Shown here: positions 20,649 to 35,600 of the stretch, piece by piece
Layout of the letters: every line of letters begins with the position of its first letter
How positions within the stretch are numbered: position 1 is the first letter of the stretch
NCBI RefSeq assembly: GCF_032118995.1
Contig: NC_092665.1
Span: 3,632,001-3,696,000 of the forward strand
Reading direction: 5' to 3'
Length of the DNA stretch: 64,000 nucleotides
Source: Asterias amurensis
Taxonomy: Eukaryota; Echinodermata; Asteroidea; Forcipulatida; Asteriidae
Position numbers and translations under genes: made by a program
Notes under the pieces: model-generated
Told to the model about the DNA's origin: nothing
Databases searched by the model: none
What the model saw: the letters and a program-made list of their open reading frames with translations, nothing else

Positions 20649-23600
20649 ATGGCATTCCATATAGACAACTCATCGAACTCCTCGATAATAAAAACAGTAT
20701 TTTCAGCATACTTGGTAAGTGAATAAATTGTTAATTTATCAGGAATGTGTTATTTTAATCAGAAATGTGTGATGTTAAACATTTTTGTTGGGCTCCTCCT
20801 CCAGCACTCAGCAGTCCAGTCCACCCAACCAAAGATGGGCGAAGCGGTGAAGCAGAGCCTGATTGTTGATTACAATAATACAAATGGATTGGTAGACTTT
20901 ATATTTCTTTATTTCCTTCGTTCCAATTCTTTCTTTTGCCAAAGGGTCATGTGGTCAAAAGGTGGAGAACTCTGAACTTTCTGTATCCTGCCACCACTTA
21001 GTATTAGTTAGACTGATAATGTCAAAACTCGGAAAAAAGGAGTACAGCTCCCCAGTTACTGGGTCTAGCCACCATTACTTCTTCAGATAATTTTTACCAA
21101 GTAAAAAGGAATATCTCCTTTATCATTTGATATTAAATTTTCGTATCAATCATGTCTTTCCTCATATAGGCCTATGTCATATATGTGTGTCATCATTGAT
21201 AACAGGCCATTATTCACAATCAAAAACTAAATGATTTTTTTTATCATATCCAACAATTTTTTACAATGAAACTTGCACTTCATCGTGTGTTGAAACCTTA
21301 AAAGTTTTGGTCTTACGCTGCGAGAGATAGTCTGCCATTTACACTGTAAGTGGTGGACTATCTCTCGCAACGGTAAGACCAAAACTTACGTAAATTACAG
21401 TGGTAATGCATACACAGCATAGAGCAAGTTGGAGTGCGCACATTTAGTCCACCAGTGGTCGACCACAGACTAGCAACGCACATGCGCAGTGACGTACTCA
21501 CCGGAACGACTCGTTGGTTAGACTTGATTCAAGTCCCATTCTCGTGTGAGAGGTCCCTAAGCATATACCCAAACTTACTATAACAACACGTAGCATACAC
21601 AGTACAGTGCGCGCTCACCGTCAAAATGTGGTCCCGAGAATGGGACTTGACGATGTCGTTTCTTACTCTGCACGTTGTTATGGGAAAATCTCCCCAAATG
21701 GGGAGATGTACAAAACCAATGGGAGCGTGGAAGTGCTGCCCGCCGGTAAAATATTCATTATACTCTGTGACGTCACAGTAGAAGACGTTGTAATGCACGC
21801 GTCTATACGCGGCACGCACGTGGGGCGGGTAAACTCATTAGCAGGCAAGGGGGTGTCGGTGTCATAAGTCGTTTTATTGCACTTCCCAAAATTCAAATTT
21901 TAAGAAAAAAAACGACCCCAATGTATGTTACAACATATTACTTAAATTCAAATGAACATTTAGTGCTTTCTTTTTTATAATTAATTGGTTATTAAAAAAA
22001 AATATTTCAATCATCAACTAAGTACTTAACCCACAAATGACAAATGAACTAGTCTTCTTTTTGGGTGCGTTTGATTGGTCAAAGCGTATCACGTAACAAT
22101 GTTACATATTCATAAGTGAATACATTTACATATCAGGCGACTGCGACATCGTCAAGTCCCTGTCCCGCATGCGGAACAGGTTTTGGAATGCAGAGCATCT
22201 CAAAACAGTAGTTTCCTGGGGATGGCACGGGATTGGGACTTGAGTCAAGTCTACTCGTTGGTAGTCTAGTCAACCTTCCACCTTTTCGCTAAAGTGTCAC
22301 TGGTTCCCCTCTGCACTTAACACATGTTAAAATGGAACATGCTGTTGGGACCAGTGAAGAAACCATGGGCTCGAGGCTGGTTCCAAATGGCCGACCACAG
22401 TAGTCAACCAATGGTCGATCAGCCTGGGTTCGAGTCAAAATGGTCAACCTTTAGTTAACCATTGTGCACACTCGAACTTGCTCATAGATGTTTCCAACAC
22501 TTTTATTGGTTGGTACTGTAACTACATGTACACCAATCGCTGAAGTGAATAGCAAATTGTTTGCGTAACTTTGTAAGGGTTCCGGCCACTCTTGGAATAT
22601 TAGTTTTATAATATTATACAAATTAAATGTTCTTTTATACTCTAATAAGTTCCACTTTTAAATATAGGTGGTTGCAGGCATGATATTTTTTGTGTGCTTT
22701 CAACCAGCATCTGGCCAGGAGTTTATTGAAGGACCAAAGGTAAGTATTTAAAATCAAATCCATCGACCTTGAACTTAAAAAAAGGGTTCAGTGTTGTACT
22801 CGTAGCCACGGTGGGCGGTGCTGGGCGAGCCTGCCCAGGACTAACGAATTCCGCCTAGCACTCTGAGCAAAATACACTGTGCTACCCAGCGCAGATTTCC
22901 CCAGATGGCACTTCAATGGAAGAAAAAACACCCTTGTCACACAAAGTTTACGGCTTTCAGATGTTTTATTTCGGGACCTCAAAATCTAATTCTGAGGTCT
23001 CAAAATCAAATTCAAATATTTTAGTGGAAAATTAATTCTTTCTCGAAAACTACATTACTTCAGGAGGAGCCGTTTCTCACAATGTTTTATACTATCAGTA
23101 GCTCTCCATTGCTTGTTACCAAGTAAGTTTGTTATGCTTAAAAATATTATTTTGAGTTATTACCAATAGTGTCCAGTGCCTTTTAAAGACGACACAAAAT
23201 CTAAACACAAGTTTGCTTTTTATATATACATATAACCTAAAAGAGTTTAATATTGATTTCAATTTAGCCAAAGTGTCAATGGCAACAATCAACGTTTTGG
23301 TAGGTATACATTAATTCAGTTCTTTGTTGCACTTTTTTAACTGCATCTGCTGTGGCATGTTGGTTCTTTGATTCATTAGTCTGATTTTATTACTACTTGT
23401 TTTAATTGCCCTGGTTTACCTTCCCTTTCCTATGAATAAACAAACTGAATTTTTGTTAAATCAATATTGTTTTTGGTTTTTTTCGTAACCCTAACACTTT
23501 GTGTAGTTGGATATTTCTGTGGCACCAATCCAACCCCTCCATCCTTTGGTTTAAAATCCTGATGTTATGTGGATGCTATGCCTGTGAATTGTGCTAAGCA

Positions 23601-26600
23601 TGAGGTGTGTGGTAACATCATGTAATAATTATCTCTCTGTAAGCTGTGAAAAAACCAGGGCCCAATTTCATAAAGCCTGTAAGCACAAAAATGTACTTCA
23701 AGCATGAAATTTTTTCCTTGATAAAAACAAGATGACCAACCAAATTTTAATTTGTTGCATATATATTGCTTGTTACTGGCATTCAGCTGTTTGCTTATCC
23801 TGAAAAAAAACCACATCGAAATTTGGTTGTAATCCTGTTTTTATAAAAAGGACGAAATTTCATGTTAAGCAAATTTGTGTGCGATTGCGGGGTTTGCCCC
23901 CACAATGTCAAAACACCACACACATTTCCTACCTAAAAATCACCCCACAATCTAAGGGCAAGTTCGAACAGCGACCATTTATCAACCACTTGTCAATGTT
24001 CCATGGTAACTCAGCATTCATTACATCATGGGTTCGCCCCCACAATTTCAAAACACCCCACACATTTACTACCTAACAATCACCCCACAATTCATTACAT
24101 CACGGGTTCATGGCAAAATCAACCAACGGTCGACTTTAGTCCCTCGCTTGAACTTGACCTTAAGACACACAACTGGTTCTCTTCAGAACCCACCACAACT
24201 TACAGAGAGATTATTACATAGTGTTACTACAAAACCTTAAACTAAACACTAAATTGTATTCCCAGTAAACCAGGTATCACTTAACATCTGACATAAAATC
24301 ATTGTAGGTTTTAGAGGATGTACTTGTTTGGTAGTTAACATTGGATAACGTGCTTTTGAACTTTTGTTACAACGAATCATTAAAAGTATCATCACAAGTA
24401 GCACTTGAATTTTTTGTATATTGTCCACATTTCACATAAAGAGTAGACTTGTGGACAAGTTGTTTGGTTTGCCGAGGTGAGGAAGTTGAGTTGTGGTGGT
24501 GCTCTCGCGAGATCACTGCTCTCGCGTGAACTGCTGGTAACCGACTTCTACTCCCCTTTAAATGGGACCGTAGTCGTGAGCTCAGTAAATGGGACCGTAG
24601 TCGTGAGAGCAGTACTCTCGCGGGGCCAATAGTCTCGCGTGACAACCGCGGGAATCGCGGAGCACTATCACCGTGGCAGACCTTTAACGACTTTTCCACA
24701 AGTCTACATAAAGAGTGGTTGGAGCAATTTGTTAGAGCACACATCAAGCGCACTAAGTTTTTGCGTAGCAGACAATACATGCTGCAGTATCTTTTTTCTT
24801 TTTCAGCCCGCATCTGGAACTCTCTACCACTTAATCATAGATCTTATCTAATTTTGTAGCACAAAATTCAAATCTCTTCTTTAAACTTCTTATGACACAG
24901 GTTTCCAAGAACTAAATTGTTGTGTCTGTTTTCTTTTCTGATTTTGTTTTTTTACTGCGCCTTGAACACCCAGCAGGGTGTATATATGTGCGCATTACAA
25001 GACTTTATTATTTTATTACAATCCTGGTAATACCTCTTCTTGTAGGTTACATGGTTGAGGATACAGCATCTATCATAGTGGGCTGAAATTGTACATTAGT
25101 ATCGTACACATCCTGTAGATTAACTGGTAGAGCTGCATGTGTAGTGTTTGATGGGTTCTCAATTCACTAGTGGTCATTCCGTTTCTCTAGATTTCACCTT
25201 AAAATGAAACTCTTGCAATTTCGAGTATACACATTATCCTGTACTTAGATGCCTCCCAGTTAGAGGCACCTTATGAGGGCAGAGGCACCAAGGCAATGAT
25301 TAGGGGCATAGAGGCAATGGACAGGGGCAACAAGGCAATGACTAGTAGGGGTACCAGGGCAATGAGTATAGTAGGGGCACTAAGGTAATGGCTAGTAGAG
25401 GTACCAAGGCAATGAGTATAGTAGGGGCACCAAGGCAATGACTAGTAGGGGCACTAAGACAATGACTAGGTACAAAGGCAATGACTATAGATGGGGCACC
25501 AAGGCAATGACTAGTAGGGGTACCAGGGCAATGAGTATAGTAGAGGCACCAAGGCAATGACTAGTAGGGGTACCAGGGCAATGAGTATAGTAGGGGCACC
25601 AAGGCAATGGCTAGTAGAGGTACCAAGGCAATGAGTATAGTAGGGGCACCAAGGCAATGACTAGTAGGGGCACTAAGACAATGACTAGGTACAAAGGCAA
25701 TGACTATAGATGGGGCACCAAGGCAATGACTAGAATGGGTACTAAGGCAATGACTAGGAGCCATGTAGGCAATGACTAGGGCTATGTAAGCAATGAACAG
25801 GGGCACCAAGGCAATGAATAGGGGCATGGAAGCAATAGCAGGGTCACCAAACCAATGACATGGAGTCAGTACTGTACATATAGGCAAGGGCACCAAAGCA
25901 ACAACAAGGGGCATAGAGGCAATTTACCCTGCAGAACCAAGGCAATGACTAGGGACACCAAGGCAATGACAAGGGACACAAAGGCAATGACTAGGGACAC
26001 AAAGGCATTTGAGGGCAGCCTTTAGTGTGGCGTTTCTGAAGTACAGCCTGCATATCGGCTACGTAGCCCTGTCTTAATACCAAATCGGCATTTGCAAAGC
26101 AAATTCTTATTATTATCATTAGAAATCGTAGACATCATGAAATAGTAGACAGGCCTTGAAATAACCATGGCATCAAAAGCAATTACTGTGGTGCCCTCTG
26201 CAAGCTTTCAATACAAAATTGCAATTTCAGCATAGAATTGCCCCTTACACATGTTAAACATAGGAAAATTGATGTGCCGTTCAAGAGCGGAGTAAATGTG
26301 TTTCCTTTTGGCGTGTGCTTATGTGAACTGCATCTTGATGTAGAAGCAATGAAAAACATTAAATGGTCATAACTCCTTATTGCAATGATGTACTGACTTG
26401 AAACTTAAGTCAAACATTGCTTCTTTCAAGTAGATTCATATGAAAAGATAAAACTCAAAGAATTAATCATCACAGGTTTCAGTTGAATGATCTAAAACAC
26501 AAACAAAACATTTTCATAGACATAACTCCTTATTTCAATGATGAACTGACTTCAAACTATTGCTTTTTACATAAAGATTCATAAGAAAGCAATGAAAACC

Positions 26601-29600
26601 TTTTATGTTCATTACTTCATACTTGTCAATGTCCCCACCCCTTTGACCATCAGTTGATCAAATGATTGGTTTTCTGTCAGTCATTGGTTCTATCTGGTGA
26701 TCAGCAGCTCACCATGGCAGCTTCGCTGTTTTAGTTAAGTTGTTGCGCTACCATCTTGCATTTTTTTGCTGTGCTGTTTCACTGGAATTATGACAAAATT
26801 GTAATTTGTTTTCACTGTCAGCACAGTGCATTTTACATTAAAAGGATTTGGGTACTTTTTGTAACACAAAACACAATGCCCACAAATTTACATTAAACTT
26901 ACACCGTTTGAAGATAATGATAGTAGAAAGCATACCTGAAAATATTAGTTGCTGAGGTGCTGTATTTTTTGAGAAAGGAGTAAAACAATGTAATGAAAAT
27001 ATGTTTTTACATGCTAAAATCATTTTCGTCTCATGATCAATGAGACGAAAATTATTTTCATGACATTGATTTACTCATTTCTCAAAAACTACAGCACCTT
27101 AGCAAGTAATATTTTCAGGGAAGCTTTCTACTATCATTATCTTTAAACTGTGTAAGTTTGGTGTAAATCTGTGGACATTGTGTTTTTTGTCCTACAAAAA
27201 GTACATAGACCCTTTAAGTTCTTATATAATGTACTAAATATTATTGTTGTTCAATTGCATTTTTTTCTACAGGGAGAACCTTGTGTGCTAAACGAAGAAG
27301 GAGGAGGGCACCAAGGTCTAACTTATGTTCATTACTATAATGGAACTAATTTGAGCTGTGACCTCTGTCAGATAGGAGAAGTCTTAGTATCTAACTGTAC
27401 GTCAACGTCACACACAGAGTAAGTGAAGTTAATAACGTTCTAAGTAGTTCTTATAAGAAGAAACTACAAATAAATAGTAAGCTTGCGGGTACAACCATGT
27501 GTAAATCTCTTTTGTGTGAGTGTTGGCTCTGATGAGAAGAGCCGGTGGGTCTCCACGATTTGAACGGTATAATCTGCTCGCTTTCGGTTTGGTTTCTCAG
27601 AGCCAACACTCGCACAACAAGATTTACTCATGGTTGTTCCCGCAAGTTTACTATTTTTATAGTTTCTTCTTATTTCTCCACACCATGCAAAGCTTCAAAC
27701 AATACTTAGTGTTATATAACGCATTATATACCTCATGTATAGAATCCTCTAATCTGATTGGTTAAAAATGGAGTCGTGGAAATAGCTATGCCCCTTTTTC
27801 TATCAAGATGACGTCATAGTGTATGCCCGGGACATGGTCAATTGACTATGTCCGCCCTGAAAACAACGCAACTATGATATGTTTAATGTACGCTAGCGTT
27901 CCGTGTCATGGCGCGACCTTTCTTCGCAGACGACCTTTCATCGTAGAGTCAGAGTGTTGTTGATTAGAAAGAAATATTGACTGCTTAATAATCAGGGAAC
28001 AGTTAAAATTATAGCCCCTCGCTGATGTTCATAGTCATGGTTTTGACATCAACTTGGGCCTATAATTTTAACTGTGCCCCTCCTAGCAGTCAATATTTCC
28101 ATATTTTACTGTCATAATGCGCTTAACATTTTAGTGCCATGGTCGTTGGGCCAATAACATTCCTGTAATCGTTCTCAGCTCCCCGGGGAGAATTTTACTC
28201 CTAGAACTATTGAGGTTTCTTCCGCTAGAGACGATTAGTGGAACGAACCTGTTTTGCAGTTCTAGGTGTGGGGTGTATACAGCCTTGAGCTGCCGTGGTG
28301 CTCCAAAGTCTGCCCTCGCAGGTACCCATTTATACTCTTGGGTGAAGATAAGCAATTATAGTGAGGTGTCTTGCTCAAGGACACAAATGCCATGACGGGG
28401 AATTGACCCTAAACCCCGGTGACTTAACCACTATAACTTGACTTTGATGCTCTTAACCGCTCAGCTACATTTGATAATCTACTGTCTATCTAGGATGAAA
28501 AAAAATAGCGTTCCCTGCAGCATTGTACTTGATACTCGACCGAAAAGTTCTTGACTGGCCCATCCAGTCTGTCCCTGTTCTTTGTGGTTTATACGGTCAA
28601 TCAAAAAATCTAGAGGACAAACACCTTTTCTTTATGAAGTCATGTTTTTTGTAGTGTAGACCACAGACGAATGTCTCAACCCACCAGGGCCCAATTTCAT
28701 AGAGCTGCTAAGCAAACAAATTTGCTTAGCACGAAATTTCTTCCTTGATAAAAACAGGATTACCAACTAAATTTCCATTTGTTGCATATTGCTTGTTACT
28801 GGTATTCAGGTGTTGTTTGCTCCGCCTGAAAATTTTGTTGGTACTTCTGTTTATATCAAGGCACCAATTTCATGCTTAGCAAATTTTTGTGCTTAGCAGC
28901 TCTTGGAAATTGGGCCCAGTACTCAGCATGTTCCTGATTGGCAAAAAACTCATCATGAAATCAAAACCTTTGTTTAACTGATACTATAGATGTCGTCTGC
29001 TGACGCCTGATGAGGGTCAAATAATGCCACACCCAAACTTCTGTACATCTGGCTTCCCATGCAAGACCTGCCCTGGCCCCTCACTGACTGTGGTAAGTTG
29101 TTTCATACATCAGTGCCCATTTTCATAGAGCTGCTAAGCACAAAAATTTGCTTAGCATGAAATTTCTTCCTTGATAAAAACAGGATTACCAACAAAATTT
29201 CCACTTGATTTTCAGGATTTAAGCAAACAACAGCTGAATACGAGTAACAAGCAATATACAACAAATGGAAATTTGGTTGGTAATCCTGTTTTTATTGAGG
29301 AAGAAATTTCGTGCTAAGCAAATTTTTGTGCTTAGCAGCTCTATGAAATTGGACTCTGTAAAGCCTGGTTCATACTTCCTGCGAATGTGAAAGCAATATG
29401 ATTGTTGACATCACATATTCACAACCGATGAATTAGTGTGCTCAACTTTGTGAAACATTTGCTGCGAAAACGGAGTTGTGATGTCGAATTCACGTCAAAT
29501 TCGCTCAGCATTCGCAGGAAGTATGAACCGGCCTTACCTGAAGTTTCCTAGTTGAAAATAAACATTTCTTCCAATGAGCCATTTGCGAGTTTGTAACGAG

Positions 29601-32600
29601 CCATTTATGAGTTTTTAATGAGCCATTTTGCGAGTTAGATTTGAATACTGTCTGGTCAATGACTTGCTTAGTCACAATGTACCGCTCACATTTTAATTCT
29701 TCAGACAATAGAGAACGTTGCTGTGTCAAATGGTTCTGGGCATCCTTTGTATAGCAACCTCCAGATGAGCGAACCATTGTGCCATACACATCCATTCAGA
29801 ATTGTGTATGGGTGTTCACTGTCTCTTGGGTAACTACGCAAAAGCTTACCCCTAATCATGTGACATAGCAACTGTCTCAATAGTCTGAGGAATTCAAATT
29901 TAAGTGGTATCATCCAACTACATGTCTTATTTCTTAAATGTGTCATTTTCTCTCATCCCCAAATTGCCAACCATGCCAACTGCACAAACTTGACAATTCT
30001 TCATGAAAATTAGCTGGCTTTGTTTTGTTTTTTTAAAATCTTCCAGAAAAATCCGTGTCATGGAAGTAGAGACACGGAATGCAAATGTGCTGTAGGGTAT
30101 GACTCGGTCAACTTTGAAGCAGATGGGTGTCTCCCGCTACCTCAACGACCTGGAGGTATGACTAAAGTCGTAACATTTATTTTCCAAGGACAGTGGTACC
30201 TGTGACTCCTCTTTAAAGGATTTGGGTACCTTTTCAAAATGTCCATAGATTTACATTAAACTTACAGGGTTTGAAGATAATGATAGTGGAAAGCTTCCCT
30301 TCAAATATTACTTACTGGGGTGCTGTAGTTTTTTGAGAAATGAGTAAAACAATGTCATGAAAATACGTTTGTAAATGATTAAAATAATTTTCGTCTCATG
30401 AGACAAAAATTATGCATCAGTTTTTATTCCTACGCCTTCTACTCGGGTTTCCACCAGTATGTTTTAAAGCAGATTGCTCATGTAACTTTTGTTGATAAGC
30501 AGATTTCAGGAGGAGAATCCATCATGATAATCTCCCATCCAAAGCGGTGTAACCATAGTGAGGCTTGATGGACAATTAGTCTGGTACCTGTTTACTGAAA
30601 ATTTAAATTGGTATTTGTGACATGTCTAATCCGCACATGTCTAATCCACACAGGGAACGTGACTTTTCAACATGTGAAAGATTGGTTTGCAAGTGTTCTT
30701 TTTTAGGCCTGATATTTCACAATCAAATCATAGTTATAACCGATTGTCCTGAAACCTTGAAAAGGTCCTCGGATACGTATGATATTGTTCCAGCATAAAG
30801 TTTTCCTGGTTAACTTAAGTTGACCATGGTTGGTAAAACACTCAGCGATTGTAATTTTTCTATTTCAGGGCCTACCAGTCCAACGCTAGAAGGGACCACA
30901 GATTCCCCTAATCAAACAGGTAAGTCTAGTTTTACTAGTTAAGTTGTTATTTTAGTTTTTATTCTTCTCGAAACAGATTTCTCCTTTCGAGAATACCTCA
31001 GACCATTAACTCAACCAATAAATGAACCTGTGTTTGTGCTTTTTTCATCACAACATTATGAGCATGTCCGCGCATTTATTTAACCGGCACGGTAGAGTTT
31101 GGGGGACTCTAGGTGGCAGCAAACTCACCAGGTAAATCCATTATTCTTGGAAATGTGAGCATGCTAAGGCCGTGTCCGAAACGGCGACTTCGTGGCTACA
31201 GCTACGGCTAAATCACACGCGTCTGCCTTTTCTTCAATATTGGCAGACATACTGATCTAGACATGAAGCTGTAACCGAATTGGCCATTTCTGACACAGCT
31301 TAAGAATTACGTTAACAATTGAAATTTACCTGGGCAGTCTGCTGCCACCTAGTGTTCAAAAGTCTCACCTTGAAAGATTAATCAAAGTATGAAGTGTTTT
31401 TACAACCACTACAAAAGTTCATTAAAGAAACATTGCTTCCTTGAATCAGTAAAGGCAGTGGACACTATTGGTAATTACTCAAAATAATTATCATTAAAAA
31501 ACCTTTCTTGATTACAATAATGGGGAGAGGTTGATAGTATACAAATATTGACTGCTTCAAGTGCTATGGTTAAAACTATGACTCCTGAGGTGATCCTCGG
31601 AGCGCTCTATTTTCCCGAGGCGAAGCCGAGGCAAAATAGAACGCTCCGGGGATCACCGAGGGAGTCATAGTATTAACCATTGCACAAGTAAAAGCAGTCA
31701 ATACTTGTTTTATGACACCCCAAACATTTCTTAATACTCCTATTAAGTTTACTAATAATATTTATATTTATAGTTACTCTTATTCTCCACGCATGCAAAG
31801 CTTCAAACACCATTTAAGTTGACCATAGTTGGTAAAACATTCAGCGATTGTAATTTTCCATTTCAGGGCCTACCAGTCCAACGCTAGAAGGGACCACAGA
31901 TTCCCTTAATCAAACAGGTAAGTCTAGTTTTACTAGTTAAGTTGTTATTTCAGTTTTTATTCTTCTCGAAACAGATTTCTCCTTTCGAGAATACCTCAGA
32001 CCATTAACTCAACCAATAAATGAACCTGTGTTTATGCTTTTTTCATCACAACATTATGAGCATGTCCGCGCATTTATTTAACCGGCACGGTAGAGTTTGG
32101 GGGACTCTAGGTGGCAGCAAACTCACCAGGTAAATCCATTATTCTTGGAAATGTGAGCATGCTAAGGCCGTGTCCGAAACGGCGACTTCGTGGCTACAGC
32201 TACGGCTAAATCACACGCGTCTGCCTTTTCTTCAATATTGGCAGACATACTGATCTAGACATGAAGCTGTAACCGAATTGGCCATTTCTGACACAGCTTA
32301 AGAATTACGTTAACAATTGAAATTTACCTGGGCAGTCTGCTGCCACCTAGTGTTCAAAAGTCTCACCTTGAAAGATTAATCAAAGTATGAATTGTTTTTA
32401 CAACCACTACAAAAGTTCATTAAAGTTCATTAAAGAAACAGTAAAGGCAGTGGACACTATTGGTAATTACTCAAAATAATTATCATTATAAAACCTTTCT
32501 TGATTACGAGTAATGGGGAGAGGTTGATAGTATACAAATATTGACTGCTTCGAGTGCTATGGTTAAAAACTTTGACTCCCGAGGTGATCCTCGGAGCGTT

Positions 32601-35600
32601 TTTTTTTTCCCGAAGCGAAGCCGAGGCAAAATAGAACGCTCCAGGGATCACCGAGGGAGTCATAGTATTAACCATTGCACGAGTAAAAGCAGTCAATATT
32701 TGTTTTATGACACCCCAAACATTTCTAAATACTACTATTAAGTTTACTATTCATATTTATATTTATAGTTACTCTTAACACCATTTAAGTTGACCATGGT
32801 TGGTAAAACACTCAGCGATTGTAATTTTCTATTTCAGGGCCTACCAGTCCAACGCTAGAAGGGACCACAGATTCCCTTAATCAAACAGGTAAGTCTAGTT
32901 TTACTAGTTAAGTTGTTATTTCAGTTTTTATTCTTCTCGAAACAGATTTCTCCTTTCGAAAGTACCTCAGACCATTAACTCAACCAATAAATGAACCTGT
33001 GTTTGTCCTTTTTTCATCACAACATTATGTGCATGTCCGCGCATTTTATTTATTTATTTTTTTTTTCCTTTGTCTTTTATTGTTTATTTTATTTTATAAT
33101 TTAGTGTAGGCTTTTGCTTTTAAAATTTATTTTAAATATATTTTCACAGTCGTTCATGGTGGTCTGTTTCTGTTTCCTATATTTTATTTTATTTAATCTT
33201 CAATGTATGCTTTAATTTTCTTTCCTAAGATGATTCTATTTTAATTGTTAACTTTGTACATATCAGATTGTTTTTATATAGGCTATATGAATATTACTAA
33301 TTGTTTTTTATCCTTTCCTGTAATTGGCGGCTCATCCGCTGTTGGCTTGGTCAATAAAATATATATTTATTCAACCGGCACGGTAGAGTACGGGGGACTC
33401 TAGGTGGCAGCAAACTCACCAGGTAAATCCATTGATCTTGGAAATGTGAGCATGCTAAGGCTGTGTCCGAAACGACGACTTTGCGGCTACAGCTACTGCT
33501 AAATCACGCGCGTATGTATTTTCTTCAATATTGGCAGATATACTGATCTAGACGTGTAGCTGTAACTGAAGTTGCCATTTCTGACACAGCCTAAGAATTA
33601 CGTAAACAATTGAAATTTAACCAGTCAGTCTGCTGCCACCTAGTGTTCGAAAGTCTCACCTTGAAAGATTAATCAATGAATTGTTTTAACAACCAGCACA
33701 AAAGTTCATTAAAGAAACATTGCTTCCTTGAATCATTAAAGAAACATTGCTGTCTTGAATAATTAAACCCCAAACTTCCCCTCAGTTTTGGAGGAAAATA
33801 AAAAAAAACTTGAATAATTATAGGCAAGCGGTTCACTATAGTAGCAGACCCCCACCTTCCCTCAGTTATGGAGGAAAATTATAAACCCTTGAAACATGAG
33901 GGGTAGCATGTTTGTACACTTTTAAGATACCTCAACGTTTATCATTTGCTGTGTGCCTCGCCTTTTTCAATTTGTATTCTTCAATTCAAATTGCAGGTGG
34001 CCGTACAACAGACAATGTGACTCCAAAAGTTATCCATGACTGGGATATGCCTTCAGTAATTATTATCTGCATACTCTCTGTCATTGTCATTGGCTGTGTC
34101 TTGGTCATTGTCTTTATGATACTTCTTTGGAAGAAAAATAATGGTCGCTTTCCATGGACAAAAGGTGAGTATCATCTCGGCCATGCGAGATGATCTCGCA
34201 TGGCAACTTCACAATATTCTTATTTCTACTAAACAATATTCTCATAGCTACATAAAAAACTGAATGTGAAGAAGATTTCATCTCCAAATATTATCGACCG
34301 GGTACCCTGTAGTCTTGGTTCAAGATGTTCCTATTGTTTATATATTTAACGACATACTGGATGTAGACAGCACTACCACCCACAGACTATCACCAATAGA
34401 GGGCGCTTTCTCAACAGTGAATGAACTGTTATCACAGGAAGATATTAGGTGGCGGTTTTTTTCCCCAGTACAAGTGTGTGCAGATAATTACCCACGTTCG
34501 TCCTGGTAAAAAAAAAACGCCACGCACTGGGGTCGACCCAGGGGAGCTAAACGAACACACCCAATTATATCAAATTCTGTAGGCCTTATTTAGCCATTTG
34601 GGCATTCCCGTAAAAAGCACAAGGAGGTTTTAGGAACCTAGACTACTGGGTAAATGGTCTGACAAACTCTTAGTTGCCCGTAAAGATGTATGTTGTTCTG
34701 TATAAACAAAGATTGCTGCGCATTATTTGCCAAAACTGCTTCATGTGACATACAGCCAGCCTACTAACCCAATGACTGGTTCCATCTATAAAGAAACATA
34801 TTCTAACGTTGTAATATTGTAAATTGAAAGTTGTAAATATGGACAGACAATCGGGATTTCAGAACTTTTACTAAAATACATAACTATTTGTATTTTTTCT
34901 CAGTCCACTGTCATTGCATATTTTGCATACATTTAAAGTATACACTGTGTACAAACGGCCAAGTTAATAATTAACCCTTGCAGAGTCGTGGCCGTTTGAT
35001 GAAGGTTGCATGGCCACGACCCAGCCGGTTTTAAACTTTTGCATACATTTAAAGTATACACTTTGTACAAACGGCCAAGTTAATAATTAACCTGTGCAGG
35101 GTCGTGGCCGTTTGATAAAGGTTGCATGGCCACGACCCCGCCGGTTTTAAACGGCTGTTTAAGAACTCGTCACCACTCATTTATTCCCTTAGTAAGCATA
35201 CCAAATGTATAAAAAAAACTATTTTTTTAATTATTATTGGTTTATTAAAAATCAAACTTACATTTACCAGCCAAAATGGCTGAATTGTGATTAAGTTACA
35301 ATATAAAAACACATCCAAACATCAAAGAGTAAAAACCAGCAAATATACAATAAGAGATTATAAAAATAGAGAAGATTTGAACATAAAATTTTGTCAACTT
35401 TGTCAAAACTGTACTTATATTGTTCATAGAGAGTAAGCTTATATACTTGTAGTACAGTAGTAATTACTAGTTACCGTTGATGTACTTTATCGTCTCACAT
35501 TCCAGAACACAAACCAGCACCAACTGAAGAACAACATGAACTAGGTAGGTATACTCACATTCAAATTAGGTGTTTTCAGTCTCAGTGGCATGTTGTTAGG

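Noticed and set aside
24367-24813. Minus-strand frame of 148 codons
   Set aside because: It covers repeat-like sequence rich in CTCTCGCG and the antisense of a LINE tail. No domain or splice context supports it.
25342-25914. Minus-strand open frames of 71 and 117 codons with periodic HCLGAP residues
   Set aside because: They are products of the 22-26 bp minisatellite.
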